Origin: Bin5 sp965218625
GTDB taxonomy: Bacteria > Chloroflexota > Anaerolineae > Caldilineales > Caldilineaceae
DNA: 64,000 nt
NCBI GenBank assembly: GCA_965218625.1
Contig: CBDCLG010000014.1
Coordinates: 186,001-250,000 of the forward strand
Direction: 5' to 3'
The notes under the pieces are model-generated. The model saw only the letters and a program-made list of their open reading frames with translations, was not told the DNA's origin and ran no database searches. Below, piece after piece: positions 52,201 through 61,019 of the stretch (position 1 is the first letter of the stretch; the number at the start of each line of letters is the position of its first letter). The position numbers were made by a program, and so were the translations under genes.

Positions 52201-53147
52201 TGTCAAACACTATCCCCATGCATGAGTGGCTAGAATTTATTGATAAAGAGTACCTCTCCACTTTCATTAAGGAGGGGGGTGCATCCGTCAAATTTCTAGT
52301 CGCTCCCGACGAAAAGACGCCTGACTTATACAATGCTCTCAGGGCGCGTTGCCTGGAGTTAGACTACATTTTCGTGGAGCTGGACGCAGTTACAAGTCGA
52401 GTTCATATGCCCCAGGACATCTTTTTCGGGCTTGCCAAACAGATAGACTGGCGGCTCTTGGCGCGTCGTATGGTCCTTCGATTGGCTGAAGAGAGGGGTT
52501 TCAAAGTCGAGAACGTTGCATTGAAGGACGATTCCAACAACATATACCAAGCCCTGGCCCTTGCCAACGACGTTGAAGCGAGATTCGTCTCCCAAGTCTT
52601 AATGCCGGCCATTGAATCAAGAGTTTTCAAAAATCAAAAAATGGCGAGAGATTTCAAGGTCGCCATGTCGCATTTCTGTATAAGCACAGGTGCCGGCGAG
52701 TCCACTCAACCGCTGCTGGACTGGCTCACGGGTGAAAACACGCGAATAAGTAATGTTCGAGCCTTTAATATCCGCACCAGCATCACCCGTACTACGGCTC
52801 GACACTTTTTTGAGTCAGCATTGTATTGGGTGCGTCATGTAGGGTTCACTGGAACGTTCGTATTGCTGGACAACACGCGTGTTACTCTGGCGCGCAACCC
52901 CAAGGACGGTAAGAGATACTATACAAGGGCTATGACAATCGACCACTACGAGCTCTTGCGAGAGTTTATCGACGACGTTGACCGACTCACAGGGACGATG
53001 CTGGCGATTTCAACTAACACAGATTTTATCGACGACCAGTCAATAAGAGGTTGGAAAATCTACCCAGCGCTGCAGACCCGGATAATGGATGACGTGCGGG
53101 ACAGAAATCTTATCAACCCTGTCGCAGCCCTATTGAGGTTAACCTAA
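52200..53147 (+). CDS. AAA/BrxD-like protein without a P-loop
   Basis: A 315-residue protein with ATPase-like layout but no Walker A: the expected position (about 20-45) reads KEGGASVKFLVAPDEKTP. A Walker-B-like strand FVLLDNTR (220-227) has Asn where Glu is expected. HYELLREFIDDVDRLTGTMLAISTNTDF and ALQTRIMDDVRDRNLINPVAALLRL, each split here by short turns, resemble the sensor and lid part of BREX-type (DUF2791) ATPases. It is translated by overlap with the first gene and lies 12 bp before the intact ATPase, so a heteromeric ring with a catalytically dead partner is plausible. Assignment is by layout rather than by strong motifs. Confidence 0.7.
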   Translation: MSNTIPMHEWLEFIDKEYLSTFIKEGGASVKFLVAPDEKTPDLYNALRARCLELDYIFVELDAVTSRVHMPQDIFFGLAKQIDWRLLARRMVLRLAEERGFKVENVALKDDSNNIYQALALANDVEARFVSQVLMPAIESRVFKNQKMARDFKVAMSHFCISTGAGESTQPLLDWLTGENTRISNVRAFNIRTSITRTTARHFFESALYWVRHVGFTGTFVLLDNTRVTLARNPKDGKRYYTRAMTIDHYELLREFIDDVDRLTGTMLAISTNTDFIDDQSIRGWKIYPALQTRIMDDVRDRNLINPVAALLRLT

Positions 53148-53159
53148 AGGAGGATTGCT

Positions 53160-54443
53160 ATGTCACCCAACGCTGCCAGCAATTCGTCCATTGACAGACG
53201 CTTAGCCCTTGAAGCATTGCGTAGCGGTGTTCCAAACCGAGCAGCCGTTCAGATACTTGGCTGCAATCAACCTCACGTAGAGAACCGCTTTCTAGAAATG
53301 TTGAGTGAACCCGGAGATGAAGGCCGCCTCAAGCAGAGCGCCGGCGGAATGTTGGTTTCGGGCGACTTCGGCTCGGGAAAGTCGCATCTGCTGGTTCATT
53401 TGGAGCACCTCGCGCTTGAGCGAAATTTCATTTGCAGTAAAGTGCCAATTAGCAAGGAAACGCCCCTGTATGATCTGGGCAAAGTATTTGCTTCTGCAAT
53501 GGAAAACGGGCGTCTTCCTGATCGTAGTGGCAGGCTAGTCGAAGAGCTAGGACAGTCACTCTCATTTGATTCAAACGAATATGCAGCATTCTTCAAATGG
53601 GCAAATGCATCTACTGTGAACGGCACGATCAGCCAATTGTTTCCGGCAAGTCTACTTATTTACGAAAGAATAGATGACCAGTTTTTGAACGGCGATATAG
53701 AGTCCTTTTGGGCGGGAAGTCGAATTCTGAAGTCGAAGATTAGTGACGGGCTTCGACAAATAGACCAGCAGAAAAACTACCGATTCAGGATGCCCAAAGC
53801 TGCCGAATTGCCATCACAGCAGTTGCGCTTTGCTCTCGAACTAATCAAAGGAGCGGGTTATCGCGGCTGGGTAGTATTATTGGATGAAATTGAGTTAGTA
53901 GGATCTTACTCCTTACTTCAGAGAGGACGATCATATGCCGAATTGGCACGCTGGTTCGGACAGGCATCTGGAGAGAATTACCCTGGTTTGGTTGTGGTGG
54001 GAACTGTGACTGACGATTTTGCAACGGCGATCATCAGCCCTGACGGTCAGAAGAAGGACCACGACTATATCAGGCCCAAAATGGAAAACAATAAGAGATA
54101 CCGAGAAATTGCTGCCCGTGCCGAGACAGGTATGCATATGTTGGAACGGAGCTGCATACCCTTGCAACCCCCTAGCAGAGACGACGTGAGCGCTACCGTC
54201 AAAAAGCTCAAGACTTTATACAGTGAAGCGTACAACTGGAACGCCCCTCATATAACTGAGAAGGCCGGCGGCGCGGGAATCTATGGCAGAATGCGATACC
54301 AGGTTCGCCGCGCCATCAATGAGTGGGATCTGTTGCGCCTACGCCCAGATTCCAGACCTGAGACGGAGTTCGAGGAGTTCACCCCTTCGTATGAAGAAAA
54401 CAGGGACCTGGAATCCACAGCCGAGGAAGGCGATACGGGATAA
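53160..54443 (+). CDS. BREX-type ATP-binding protein (DUF2791/BrxD-like)
   Basis: A 427-residue P-loop ATPase. Walker A GDFGSGKSH at 68-76 (Lys74), Walker B VVLLDEIELV near 238-247 (Asp242, Glu243), and the family region ALRSGVPNRAAVQILG at 19-34 followed by a C-terminal FFPP-like segment. This resembles BrxD-type proteins of BREX and related defence clusters, where the ATPase partners a helicase. AAAGGAGG lies before the ATG. The next gene, an SNF2 helicase, begins about 8 bp after its stop, so the pair is a single functional unit. No pglZ, brxC or methyltransferase is nearby, so this is not a canonical BREX locus. Confidence 0.85.
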   Translation: MSPNAASNSSIDRRLALEALRSGVPNRAAVQILGCNQPHVENRFLEMLSEPGDEGRLKQSAGGMLVSGDFGSGKSHLLVHLEHLALERNFICSKVPISKETPLYDLGKVFASAMENGRLPDRSGRLVEELGQSLSFDSNEYAAFFKWANASTVNGTISQLFPASLLIYERIDDQFLNGDIESFWAGSRILKSKISDGLRQIDQQKNYRFRMPKAAELPSQQLRFALELIKGAGYRGWVVLLDEIELVGSYSLLQRGRSYAELARWFGQASGENYPGLVVVGTVTDDFATAIISPDGQKKDHDYIRPKMENNKRYREIAARAETGMHMLERSCIPLQPPSRDDVSATVKKLKTLYSEAYNWNAPHITEKAGGAGIYGRMRYQVRRAINEWDLLRLRPDSRPETEFEEFTPSYEENRDLESTAEEGDTG

Positions 54444-54451
54444 GGTTGGCA

Positions 54452-56506
54452 ATGCCCATCCCCTTCGATGACTTGACCGAGACTCGCAGCCCTATTTCCG
54501 TAGCGTGGCTGCGATTTGTTGAAGAAGAGGAAGACAGCGGGATTCGCGCAGCGCTATTTGAAACAACTGCCCTGGGCGAACCCTTGAGGTTTACCTTTAC
54601 CCGCATTGACCGAAGCGCCTCTGCTCATTCTCTCCCCGAAACAGTAAATTGGCGCCAAGCCGCCGTCTTCTCCCTCACCAAATCCCTTTTTGTGTCAGCA
54701 ACGGCATCGCCGAACCTTATCCTTGGCCTTGCCGACGAGATTCCCCTATGGGTTGCTACCGACGCCTTACGGGTAAGGTTGCCCTTCTGTCGCGTTGGAT
54801 TAGGCAGAGAGAGAGATCCACAATTGATGTGGGCGACAGAAAAGCCCCACGATGGCACGGATGCGTATCAAGTTTTCAACAGAATATTACAGCGGCAGGA
54901 CCCATTCGAGGCTTTCACTCGTGCCGAGAATTGTCTGAATAGGGCGTTTGAGTACAGGCGAGTTCGCGGCATGTCCACAGTTGCCGGTTTAGACACCGTT
55001 GTCAATCTCGAACGCCCTGTGGATCGGCACGGCTCGGAAAACTCCGCTGTGGCAGAACGACTTTGGGCTCTTCTGACCTTAAGTTCCAACAATGTCGAGG
55101 ACGGTAAGGATCCTCTCCCATTGCCTTGGATATCGCGGATGGAGTGGCCCGCGGAGTTGATGCCATTTCAGATAGAGGGCGTTCGCGCGTTGCTGGAGAT
55201 GGACCATTTGCTCCTGGCGGACGATATGGGACTCGGAAAGACCGTTCAAACTCTCGCGGCGATGCGGATTTTGCGATCACGTGGCGAGGTCAAGTCATGT
55301 ATGGTTGTCGCGCCGGGCAGTGTGCTGAATCAGTGGCGACAGGAGATTACGAAGTGGGCGCCGGAGCTTTCTGCCATCATAATTCGCGGGCCTGCTGCCG
55401 AGCGAAGTTGGCAGTGGAAGGCTAAGAAGGATGTAACTCTCGTCAGCTATGATGTGCTTCGGCAGGACGCTAATGGAGTCGCTAAACTGTCCACGTCAGG
55501 CGGTGCATGGGATGTAGTCGTGGCCGATGAAGCTCAGAGAATCAAGAACCGAAACGACACGAGCGACGCGGTCAAAAGTGTGCCGAGGGAGCGATCATGG
55601 GCGTTGACAGGGACGCCAATTGAGAACCGTGAGGAGGAGTTGGCTTCGATAATGGAGTTCGTCGATCATGACAGCATGAATCCAGGCAAGCGTTACTTTC
55701 CTGGAATGGAGCTGCTGAATCGACACAAGGAAGTGCAACTTCGACGCAAGAAGAGTGAAGTGCTGGACGATCTCCCGCCGAAGCTGGAGACCAAGCTGAC
55801 AATTGAGTTGGGCCATAGCCAAGATGCCAGCTATAAGAAGGCAGAGGAAGAAGGGATTGTTTATCTGAATTCGCTCGGCGCGGAAGTCAGGATTCGCCAC
55901 GTTCTGGAATTGATAACTCGCTTGAAGCAGATCTGCAATTTTGACCCCGTTACCGGCGAATCGAGTAAGCTCGACGACATAAGAGAACGGTTAGCACAGT
56001 TATCAGAGCAAGGACATAAGGCGCTTGTCTTTTCCCAGTATGCCAATGAGGCATTTGGCGTTAAAGCAGCCGCTGGCTTCCTGCGAGAGTTTAACCCTGT
56101 CATATTGACAGGAGAAACTCCATTGGAGGAGCGGCCAATGGCGATCGACCGGTTCAAGAGCCGCGACGAACACAAGGTGATGGTTATATCCTTGCGCGCC
56201 GGCGGGCTGGGTCTCAATTTACAAGAGGCATCATACGTCTTTCATCTTGACCGCTGGTGGAATCCTGCGGTGGAGCGTCAGGCTGAGGATCGCGCCCACC
56301 GCCTGGGCCAGACGGTCAAAGTCAACGCTATCAAATACTCGTGCGTGGGAACCATCGAAGAGCGCATCGACAAGATTCTGGAACGTAAACAGGGACTGTT
56401 TGATCAACTCATTGACGATGTGTCGATCGATCTCTCATCCAGACTGAGCGGCGAGGAACTGTTTGAGCTGTTCGGGCTTGAACCGCCGAGCGCTGACGGG
56501 AACTGA
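54452..56506 (+). CDS. SNF2-family DEAD/DEAH helicase/translocase
   Basis: A 684-residue double-stranded-DNA translocase, starting at ATG 54452 behind AAGG (TTG 54446 possible). The N-terminal ~225 residues are unique to this protein family and include a hydrophobic beta-rich region. The motor has motif I DDMGLGKT (257-264), motif II DEAQ (359-362), motif III ALTGTPIENREEEL, and in the second lobe ALVFSQYANEAF, GGLGLNLQEA and the SNF2-typical DRWWNPAVERQAEDRAHRLGQ. It is shorter than DISARM DrmD as usually described. It ends the four-gene module; a noncoding gap follows. Confidence 0.92.
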   Translation: MPIPFDDLTETRSPISVAWLRFVEEEEDSGIRAALFETTALGEPLRFTFTRIDRSASAHSLPETVNWRQAAVFSLTKSLFVSATASPNLILGLADEIPLWVATDALRVRLPFCRVGLGRERDPQLMWATEKPHDGTDAYQVFNRILQRQDPFEAFTRAENCLNRAFEYRRVRGMSTVAGLDTVVNLERPVDRHGSENSAVAERLWALLTLSSNNVEDGKDPLPLPWISRMEWPAELMPFQIEGVRALLEMDHLLLADDMGLGKTVQTLAAMRILRSRGEVKSCMVVAPGSVLNQWRQEITKWAPELSAIIIRGPAAERSWQWKAKKDVTLVSYDVLRQDANGVAKLSTSGGAWDVVVADEAQRIKNRNDTSDAVKSVPRERSWALTGTPIENREEELASIMEFVDHDSMNPGKRYFPGMELLNRHKEVQLRRKKSEVLDDLPPKLETKLTIELGHSQDASYKKAEEEGIVYLNSLGAEVRIRHVLELITRLKQICNFDPVTGESSKLDDIRERLAQLSEQGHKALVFSQYANEAFGVKAAAGFLREFNPVILTGETPLEERPMAIDRFKSRDEHKVMVISLRAGGLGLNLQEASYVFHLDRWWNPAVERQAEDRAHRLGQTVKVNAIKYSCVGTIEERIDKILERKQGLFDQLIDDVSIDLSSRLSGEELFELFGLEPPSADGN

Positions 56507-56876
56507 TCCTGCTTTCGCCGTTCTTGTTCGAAACGGTGGAGGTTGCTACCGACTCCCAGGGGAAAGGGCCAAACTGCGCGGACGATGCCTGGTTTGACGG
56601 GCTATTCAGCCCAGGAAGTCGAGTCAACAGTTGGAACAAAACGCTGACCTGAATCGCCGCCAAAGTAACTCCAACACCAACGAGCCAAAGAACAATCCTC
56701 GGTGCCGCGCTTGACACGTCATCTTTGGTCGCCAAGAGTTCAAAGGCCCCTTTCGGTTTATTTGCGTCTTCTGTGAGCTTATCTGCCCGGTCTTCAACTC
56801 GTCCTATCCTCTCTCGGCGCTCGCTCGCCGCCACCGTGCGCCCCCTCCCATTTTGCGATCCCCAAGCCACCCCCAT
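56409..56876 (-). CDS. Possible small membrane protein opposite the SNF2 3' end
   Basis: A minus-strand frame of about 155 residues from ATG 56876, with AAAGG eight bases upstream, overlapping the helicase 3' end by 98 bp. The N-terminal half is charged and likely coiled coil (SERRERIGRVEDRADKLTED), followed by one transmembrane helix (IVLWLVGVGVTLAAIQVSVLF). The C-terminal 60 residues are low-complexity. The coiled-coil/TM layout hints at a real gene, but the overlap and odd tail argue for caution. Confidence 0.35.
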   Translation of the reverse strand: MGVAWGSQNGRGRTVAASERRERIGRVEDRADKLTEDANKPKGAFELLATKDDVSSAAPRIVLWLVGVGVTLAAIQVSVLFQLLTRLPGLNSPSNQASSAQFGPFPWESVATSTVSNKNGESRISSRQRSAVQARTAQTVPRRSVWMRDRSTHRQ

Positions 56877-57442
56877 TGTTTCCCTTTCCATGTGCCACTG
56901 TCAAGGCAGCGCCAGGGCTCGTTGACATTTGTCTGAACTGCAGTTCAACTGATTGATATGATGGACAGGATTGACGGCGCCGGCTCCCGAAGAGGGCTTC
57001 GGTCACGGGATTCAGGTGAATCAGCGTTCAAACCGTTCTCAGAGAGCAAGTAGACGTCGCCTTTTTGGATCGTCTTCTGAAACGTCAACGGAACCTAACA
57101 CTGTGCTGCAACAAACCTCGACCGTACCGCATAGATGGGTTGAAGGGGGCCTCAATCACCAGGTCACGAAAGGGGAAAATCTGGGCGCAGCCAGAGGGAT
57201 GATGTGGCCGATTCCAGCTGGCCATGGCCAGGCTGCTGCCTTCAGAGCACGAAGCGGTCTTCCGCCGGCGTGCGACAGGCGGGACAGTGCCTAATCGTCT
57301 TGCTGCCTTCCAGCGCAACTCAAGAGTTGGAGGGTGCCAGGTTTTGCCGCTGATTCTCGACCACTGGACAGTCCCTCCACGGGCTGGGTGAACTGCTCCA
57401 TTATACACCTTAGCTTGTGGTCCAGTTTTTGGGGTCAGGCTC
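56877..57442. other. Noncoding spacer between the two halves of the defence island
   Basis: No credible gene is seen. It contains a perfect 14-bp palindrome, TGAACTGCAGTTCA (56934-56947). Minus-strand frames such as 57085-57444 have arginine-rich, non-protein-like composition. Confidence 0.5.
56934..56947. promoter_or_regulatory. Perfect palindrome with GAACTG half-sites
   Basis: TGAACTGCAGTTCA is fully symmetrical. The same half-sites, GAACTG and CAGTTC, flank 4-nt centres at 50027-50042 and 57444-57459, at the left edge of both copies of the duplicated leader. A shared regulator site is possible. Confidence 0.4.
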
Positions 57443-57647
57443 ACAGTTCAGGTGAACTGCGTGCCGCCTTGGCAAAAACAGAGGACAGTCTACACGAAGA
57501 GCGGGAAGCACGCACATTTTGGGGCTGTGGGATGAGGTTAGGCGGCGTGCGCGGCGGCGGGTGGATCTCATCTCGGCGTTGGTGGTGGAATGAGTATAGG
57601 TGGTGGGGATGGGGCATCGGATTGAGCGTGTGCCGTGATGACCAAAA

Positions 57648-57677
57648 TTGGACTGAAAAGGAGGAAAAGGGTATAAT
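57648..57677 (+). promoter_or_regulatory. Promoter of the SBD-DrmE/DISARM operon
   Basis: TTGGAC (57648-57653), 18-nt spacer, TATAAT (57672-57677), followed by the CTCGCCCCAAGTC leader shared with the other SBD gene. The -35 is closer to consensus than in copy A. Confidence 0.72.
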
Positions 57678-57694
57678 CTCGCCCCAAGTCGTTG

Positions 57695-57723
57695 CTAGGC
57701 AGCATCCCCCTCACTCTGCCTGG
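57695..57723 (+). promoter_or_regulatory. Leader hairpin/operator of the SBD-DrmE gene
   Basis: CTAGGCAG (57695-57702) pairs with CTGCCTGG (57716-57723), with one G-T pair, at the same position relative to promoter and start as in copy A. Confidence 0.55.
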
Positions 57724-57761
57724 TTTACTCCTGATTCCTCAGCACGACTTCTCTCGACCAG

Positions 57762-60700
57762 ATGGATAGAGAAGAGATACTTCAGAGATTCCAATCCATT
57801 AGAGTGTGGAAGAGGAATGGCGTTAGCGCGCCTCATAAGCCACTCCTCATTCTGTATGCCCTCGGGAAGCTGCTAAAGGGTAAGAAACGGCTTATTTCCT
57901 TTCTAGAGGTCGACGAGGTGCTTGGCGCACTATTGAAGGAATTTGGACTCAAAGAGTCGCGACAAGGAACCGAGTTCCCCTTCTGGCGGCTTCAAAATGA
58001 CGGAGTGTGGGAGATACCCGCCGCGCATAAGGTCCGAGAAACATCGAACGGCGATGCCGTAAAGAACGATCTTTTTCAACATGATGTTGCGGGGGGAATA
58101 GCAAAAGGCATTGCCCGTCGAGTTCGGAAAGACTCCGTTCTGGCGTGCGAGATAATTGGCAACATTCTTGAAGCGCATTTCCCTTCTCGCGATCACGAAA
58201 GAATTTTAGAGGCCGTTGGGATTGAATCAACACTCTGGACCAACTTCAGACTCAGGGCAACAACCACAGTCCGTGAAGGATCTGGTGGAGCACGAAAAGA
58301 ATACCAGAAGCGAGAAATTCGGCAGGCTACGTCGATGAGAAATGACACGGAAAGCGCTATGTACGAGGATTTGGTCGTTCGACTGAAATCACGTTTTCCT
58401 TTGTTAAGCCAACTCATAGGGCAGTTCGGTACGGATTCTCCCAGTGAGCGAATTCCATGGTTCTTTGCACTCCTGTTGTCCGCTGCCACGAGTCATGATA
58501 GAGGGGCTTGCTGTTTTGTGTTGAACAAATCTCCAGGCACTACAGCAATCGCTGCTATCCTTTTGGCGTTGATCAAGCTCCAAGAGGAGTTTCCGGAACT
58601 CGCCGAAGATTACGCCCGAACAGGTCTGAGTATCGGCCAGCGCGTTAAGGTGAAGCCCAGTGATTACGTTTATGAATACGACGGGCTCTGGAAAGAGCAT
58701 CCAGGAAAGTTCAGGTTGAAAGTTCAGGGGGAACGGTCTTGGCGTAGCTTTCCGATGAACGAAGTACTTCGCCTTGAGTTGACAGATCGAGTTCGTCCGA
58801 AAGGCAAATTGACTTCGCCACTTGGAGCCTTTGAGCGAAGCCAGTTGGATGACTTACTTGATTTCGATACATGTGGAAACAACAGTCTGTTCAGAAATTC
58901 CGTACTGCTTTACATGCCGCAGACCAGATTCTCGAAAGCCGCGGACGAAATTGCTCTTTCACAAAGGGCAACTAAATCATTTGAAAGGCTGTCCCGATAC
59001 TTGCCCTGGGGTTCTATAGGAGCAGAAGGGGAGTTGAAGCCTGACGATAGCTTCCAAGTAAGGGGAGAACCCATCATTGCAGTTTCAAAGGTTCCAGAGG
59101 ATCTGGCAAAGGCATCATCCGCGGCAGAAGAAGGCACAAAGATTGTGTTGGCGAACGGGGCCCGGGGACTGGCGAGAGATCTTCAAGCATATGATGATAT
59201 AGCCGACCGGCAAAGACTGGTGATTTTCGCCTCGCCGGAGGAAGCTGAAGCGCTGGACTTGTTGAGAGAAAGTGACTGTCCCGTCTGGTATATGTCGCCA
59301 GAAGAGGTTCTGATTGGTGAGCCGTCCGCCACACGTCGGAAGCGTAGAAGCTTGGTTGGCGCAACCATTCGGGCGGCCGACATTCGTCAAAGCGCTAGAG
59401 TGGAGATCGTCCCCTGCCGAGACAACATACTCCAGTCCGTAGCCGAATCCTTGGGGAGAGCGGCGACGCTTGTCTCCGAGAGTGAGGAAGCGAATGAAGC
59501 AGAAGAAATTCTTGGTCGGCTGCGCGGCGTACTTCTTGAATGCAGCGAGTGTTGTTTTGGTATAGGGGGAAAGACTGAGGACAAATTGCATTCAGTCCAG
59601 GATCTGGTTGCGCGGCATGGCAGATGGCTGCCGCCGGAATTCACTGGCGAGATAGATGACGCGATCAACGAACTCAATGACGGTATGTCTGGCCGAAATC
59701 TCGGACAGCATAAAGCCCACGCCCTGCTCACTATAATCCACAACGAGACCGATGAGAACTGGGGCGTGGTCACACGGGCACCACAGACCGCCGAAACAAT
59801 TCGTGCGGGTCTCAGAGAGCTCTCTGTCGAAGTGCCAGTAGTTCCGATTTCAAGGGTTAGCCCTGATATTGAGTTCTCTGGGGTCGTTGTTCCGGCATGG
59901 CTCAATAGCGAAAGGTTTACGCGTTTGAAGGCCATGGCGGTAACCCCGGATATTCGAGCGCTGACTTATCCTTTTGAGGCAGAGTGGGTGTCTCGCCATC
60001 TAGCGAGGGAACGTAGGTGGGAACGGTCGAATCGAATGGATGTCGAGAAACGCTCCTCAATTCTGGGGATCGATTCGCGATTTCTAACCTCCACAATGCC
60101 CCATGAACCAGAGGAACCCATAAGGGAAATTGAGCCCGACTTACCGATCTTCAGACTCGAGGATCGAGTCACTCAGCGCCGTATGAAACGTCCTTCGGTC
60201 GCGCACGAGAGTGAGGATAGTCGCGAGGCGCAGTATGTCCAGTTTTTCGGGGACTGCTACACACTGCTCACCGAGTGGGCAGAGCTGCCGAGATTGAACA
60301 AGCTGATTGACAGCGCAAACACGGATGATGCCGGACTGGAGCAAGTTAGAGCCTCCCAGCTTGTACCAGGGGATTTTGTGTTATTCCGGGCGTCTGAAGA
60401 CAAGGAGTTTATAAGGACAATTGCAGAGGATATTCTCGGTCTTGAAGAATACACACAGGTAAGAGCTATGGCTGAACGTTGGAGATCGTCACTTCGACTC
60501 ATTGGTGAGAGCCCTTCAGAAGTTCAGCAAGTTTTGAAAGCCTATGGTCTGTCACGGGCTTTGCCTACAGTCGTAGGATGGCTCCATAGTCCGCACCACA
60601 TTGGACCAGGGAACTTCGGGGACATCGCAGTAATCGCACGGGCTGCAGGGGATGCCGAACTCTTGTCGACCAAGCAAGATGTGGAATTAGCCATCACCCA

Positions 60701-60920
60701 CATTCGGAGTACGCATATAGTAGCAGGGAGACAATTGACGCAATTGATTCTCGGGGAGCTTGATGGCCACTTAAGCAATCTTGACGATGAACCTGTATTA
60801 CTCGATTTCAATTATGGAGCCGCCTGGGTAGTGCAGGTTGACAAGGTTGATGTAGAAAGGCGGGATTATCCTTTGAACCTTGTCAATCGGCTTCTTTGGG
60901 CAGACGACGTGACCTCATAG
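57762..60920 (+). CDS. Sulfur-binding domain fused to a DrmE-like DISARM protein
   Basis: A 1052-residue protein. Residues 1-155 are a second phosphorothioate-type sulfur-binding domain with RVWKRNGVSAPHKPLLIL (14-31) and FPFWRLQNDGVWE (72-84), closely similar to the SBD-HNH protein at 50.3 kb. A charged linker (about 160-195) joins it to about 850 residues with no nuclease, helicase or P-loop motif that I can see; LLLSAATSHDRGACCFV, ILLALIKLQEEFPELAED and KAHALLTIIHNETDENWGVV are typical stretches. The next gene, 99 bp downstream, is drmA, and in class 2 DISARM loci drmE precedes drmA. DrmE identity is therefore inferred from size, position and lack of other domains. The SBD fusion is not part of DISARM as I know it. 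Confidence 0.68.
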   Translation: MDREEILQRFQSIRVWKRNGVSAPHKPLLILYALGKLLKGKKRLISFLEVDEVLGALLKEFGLKESRQGTEFPFWRLQNDGVWEIPAAHKVRETSNGDAVKNDLFQHDVAGGIAKGIARRVRKDSVLACEIIGNILEAHFPSRDHERILEAVGIESTLWTNFRLRATTTVREGSGGARKEYQKREIRQATSMRNDTESAMYEDLVVRLKSRFPLLSQLIGQFGTDSPSERIPWFFALLLSAATSHDRGACCFVLNKSPGTTAIAAILLALIKLQEEFPELAEDYARTGLSIGQRVKVKPSDYVYEYDGLWKEHPGKFRLKVQGERSWRSFPMNEVLRLELTDRVRPKGKLTSPLGAFERSQLDDLLDFDTCGNNSLFRNSVLLYMPQTRFSKAADEIALSQRATKSFERLSRYLPWGSIGAEGELKPDDSFQVRGEPIIAVSKVPEDLAKASSAAEEGTKIVLANGARGLARDLQAYDDIADRQRLVIFASPEEAEALDLLRESDCPVWYMSPEEVLIGEPSATRRKRRSLVGATIRAADIRQSARVEIVPCRDNILQSVAESLGRAATLVSESEEANEAEEILGRLRGVLLECSECCFGIGGKTEDKLHSVQDLVARHGRWLPPEFTGEIDDAINELNDGMSGRNLGQHKAHALLTIIHNETDENWGVVTRAPQTAETIRAGLRELSVEVPVVPISRVSPDIEFSGVVVPAWLNSERFTRLKAMAVTPDIRALTYPFEAEWVSRHLARERRWERSNRMDVEKRSSILGIDSRFLTSTMPHEPEEPIREIEPDLPIFRLEDRVTQRRMKRPSVAHESEDSREAQYVQFFGDCYTLLTEWAELPRLNKLIDSANTDDAGLEQVRASQLVPGDFVLFRASEDKEFIRTIAEDILGLEEYTQVRAMAERWRSSLRLIGESPSEVQQVLKAYGLSRALPTVVGWLHSPHHIGPGNFGDIAVIARAAGDAELLSTKQDVELAITHIRSTHIVAGRQLTQLILGELDGHLSNLDDEPVLLDFNYGAAWVVQVDKVDVERRDYPLNLVNRLLWADDVTS

Positions 60921-61019
60921 ATGTGGCTCGCGTCGTTTTTAGGACAACCACTTTCACACAGAATGCCAAGATGGCAGACATAATAACCAACCCAAGACTT
61001 GGATCAGGACATTTCCCTG

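Larger units (their letters stand above)
57443..57761 (+). repeat. Direct repeat B: duplicated leader of the SBD-DrmE gene
   Basis: About 319 bp alignable with 50026-50341, with the same order of inverted repeat, conserved blocks, promoter, hairpin and leader. Substitutions are scattered, so the duplication is not very recent. Confidence 0.9.

Noticed and set aside
54446..56506. DrmD (class 1 DISARM SNF2 protein)
   Set aside because: The protein is much shorter than DrmD as usually described, is separated from drmA by another operon promoter, and is coupled to BREX-type ATPases. A distant relationship is not excluded.
57085..57444. Minus-strand 119-codon frame in the island spacer
   Set aside because: Arginine- and proline-rich, no ribosome site, overlaps the duplicated leader; probably chance.
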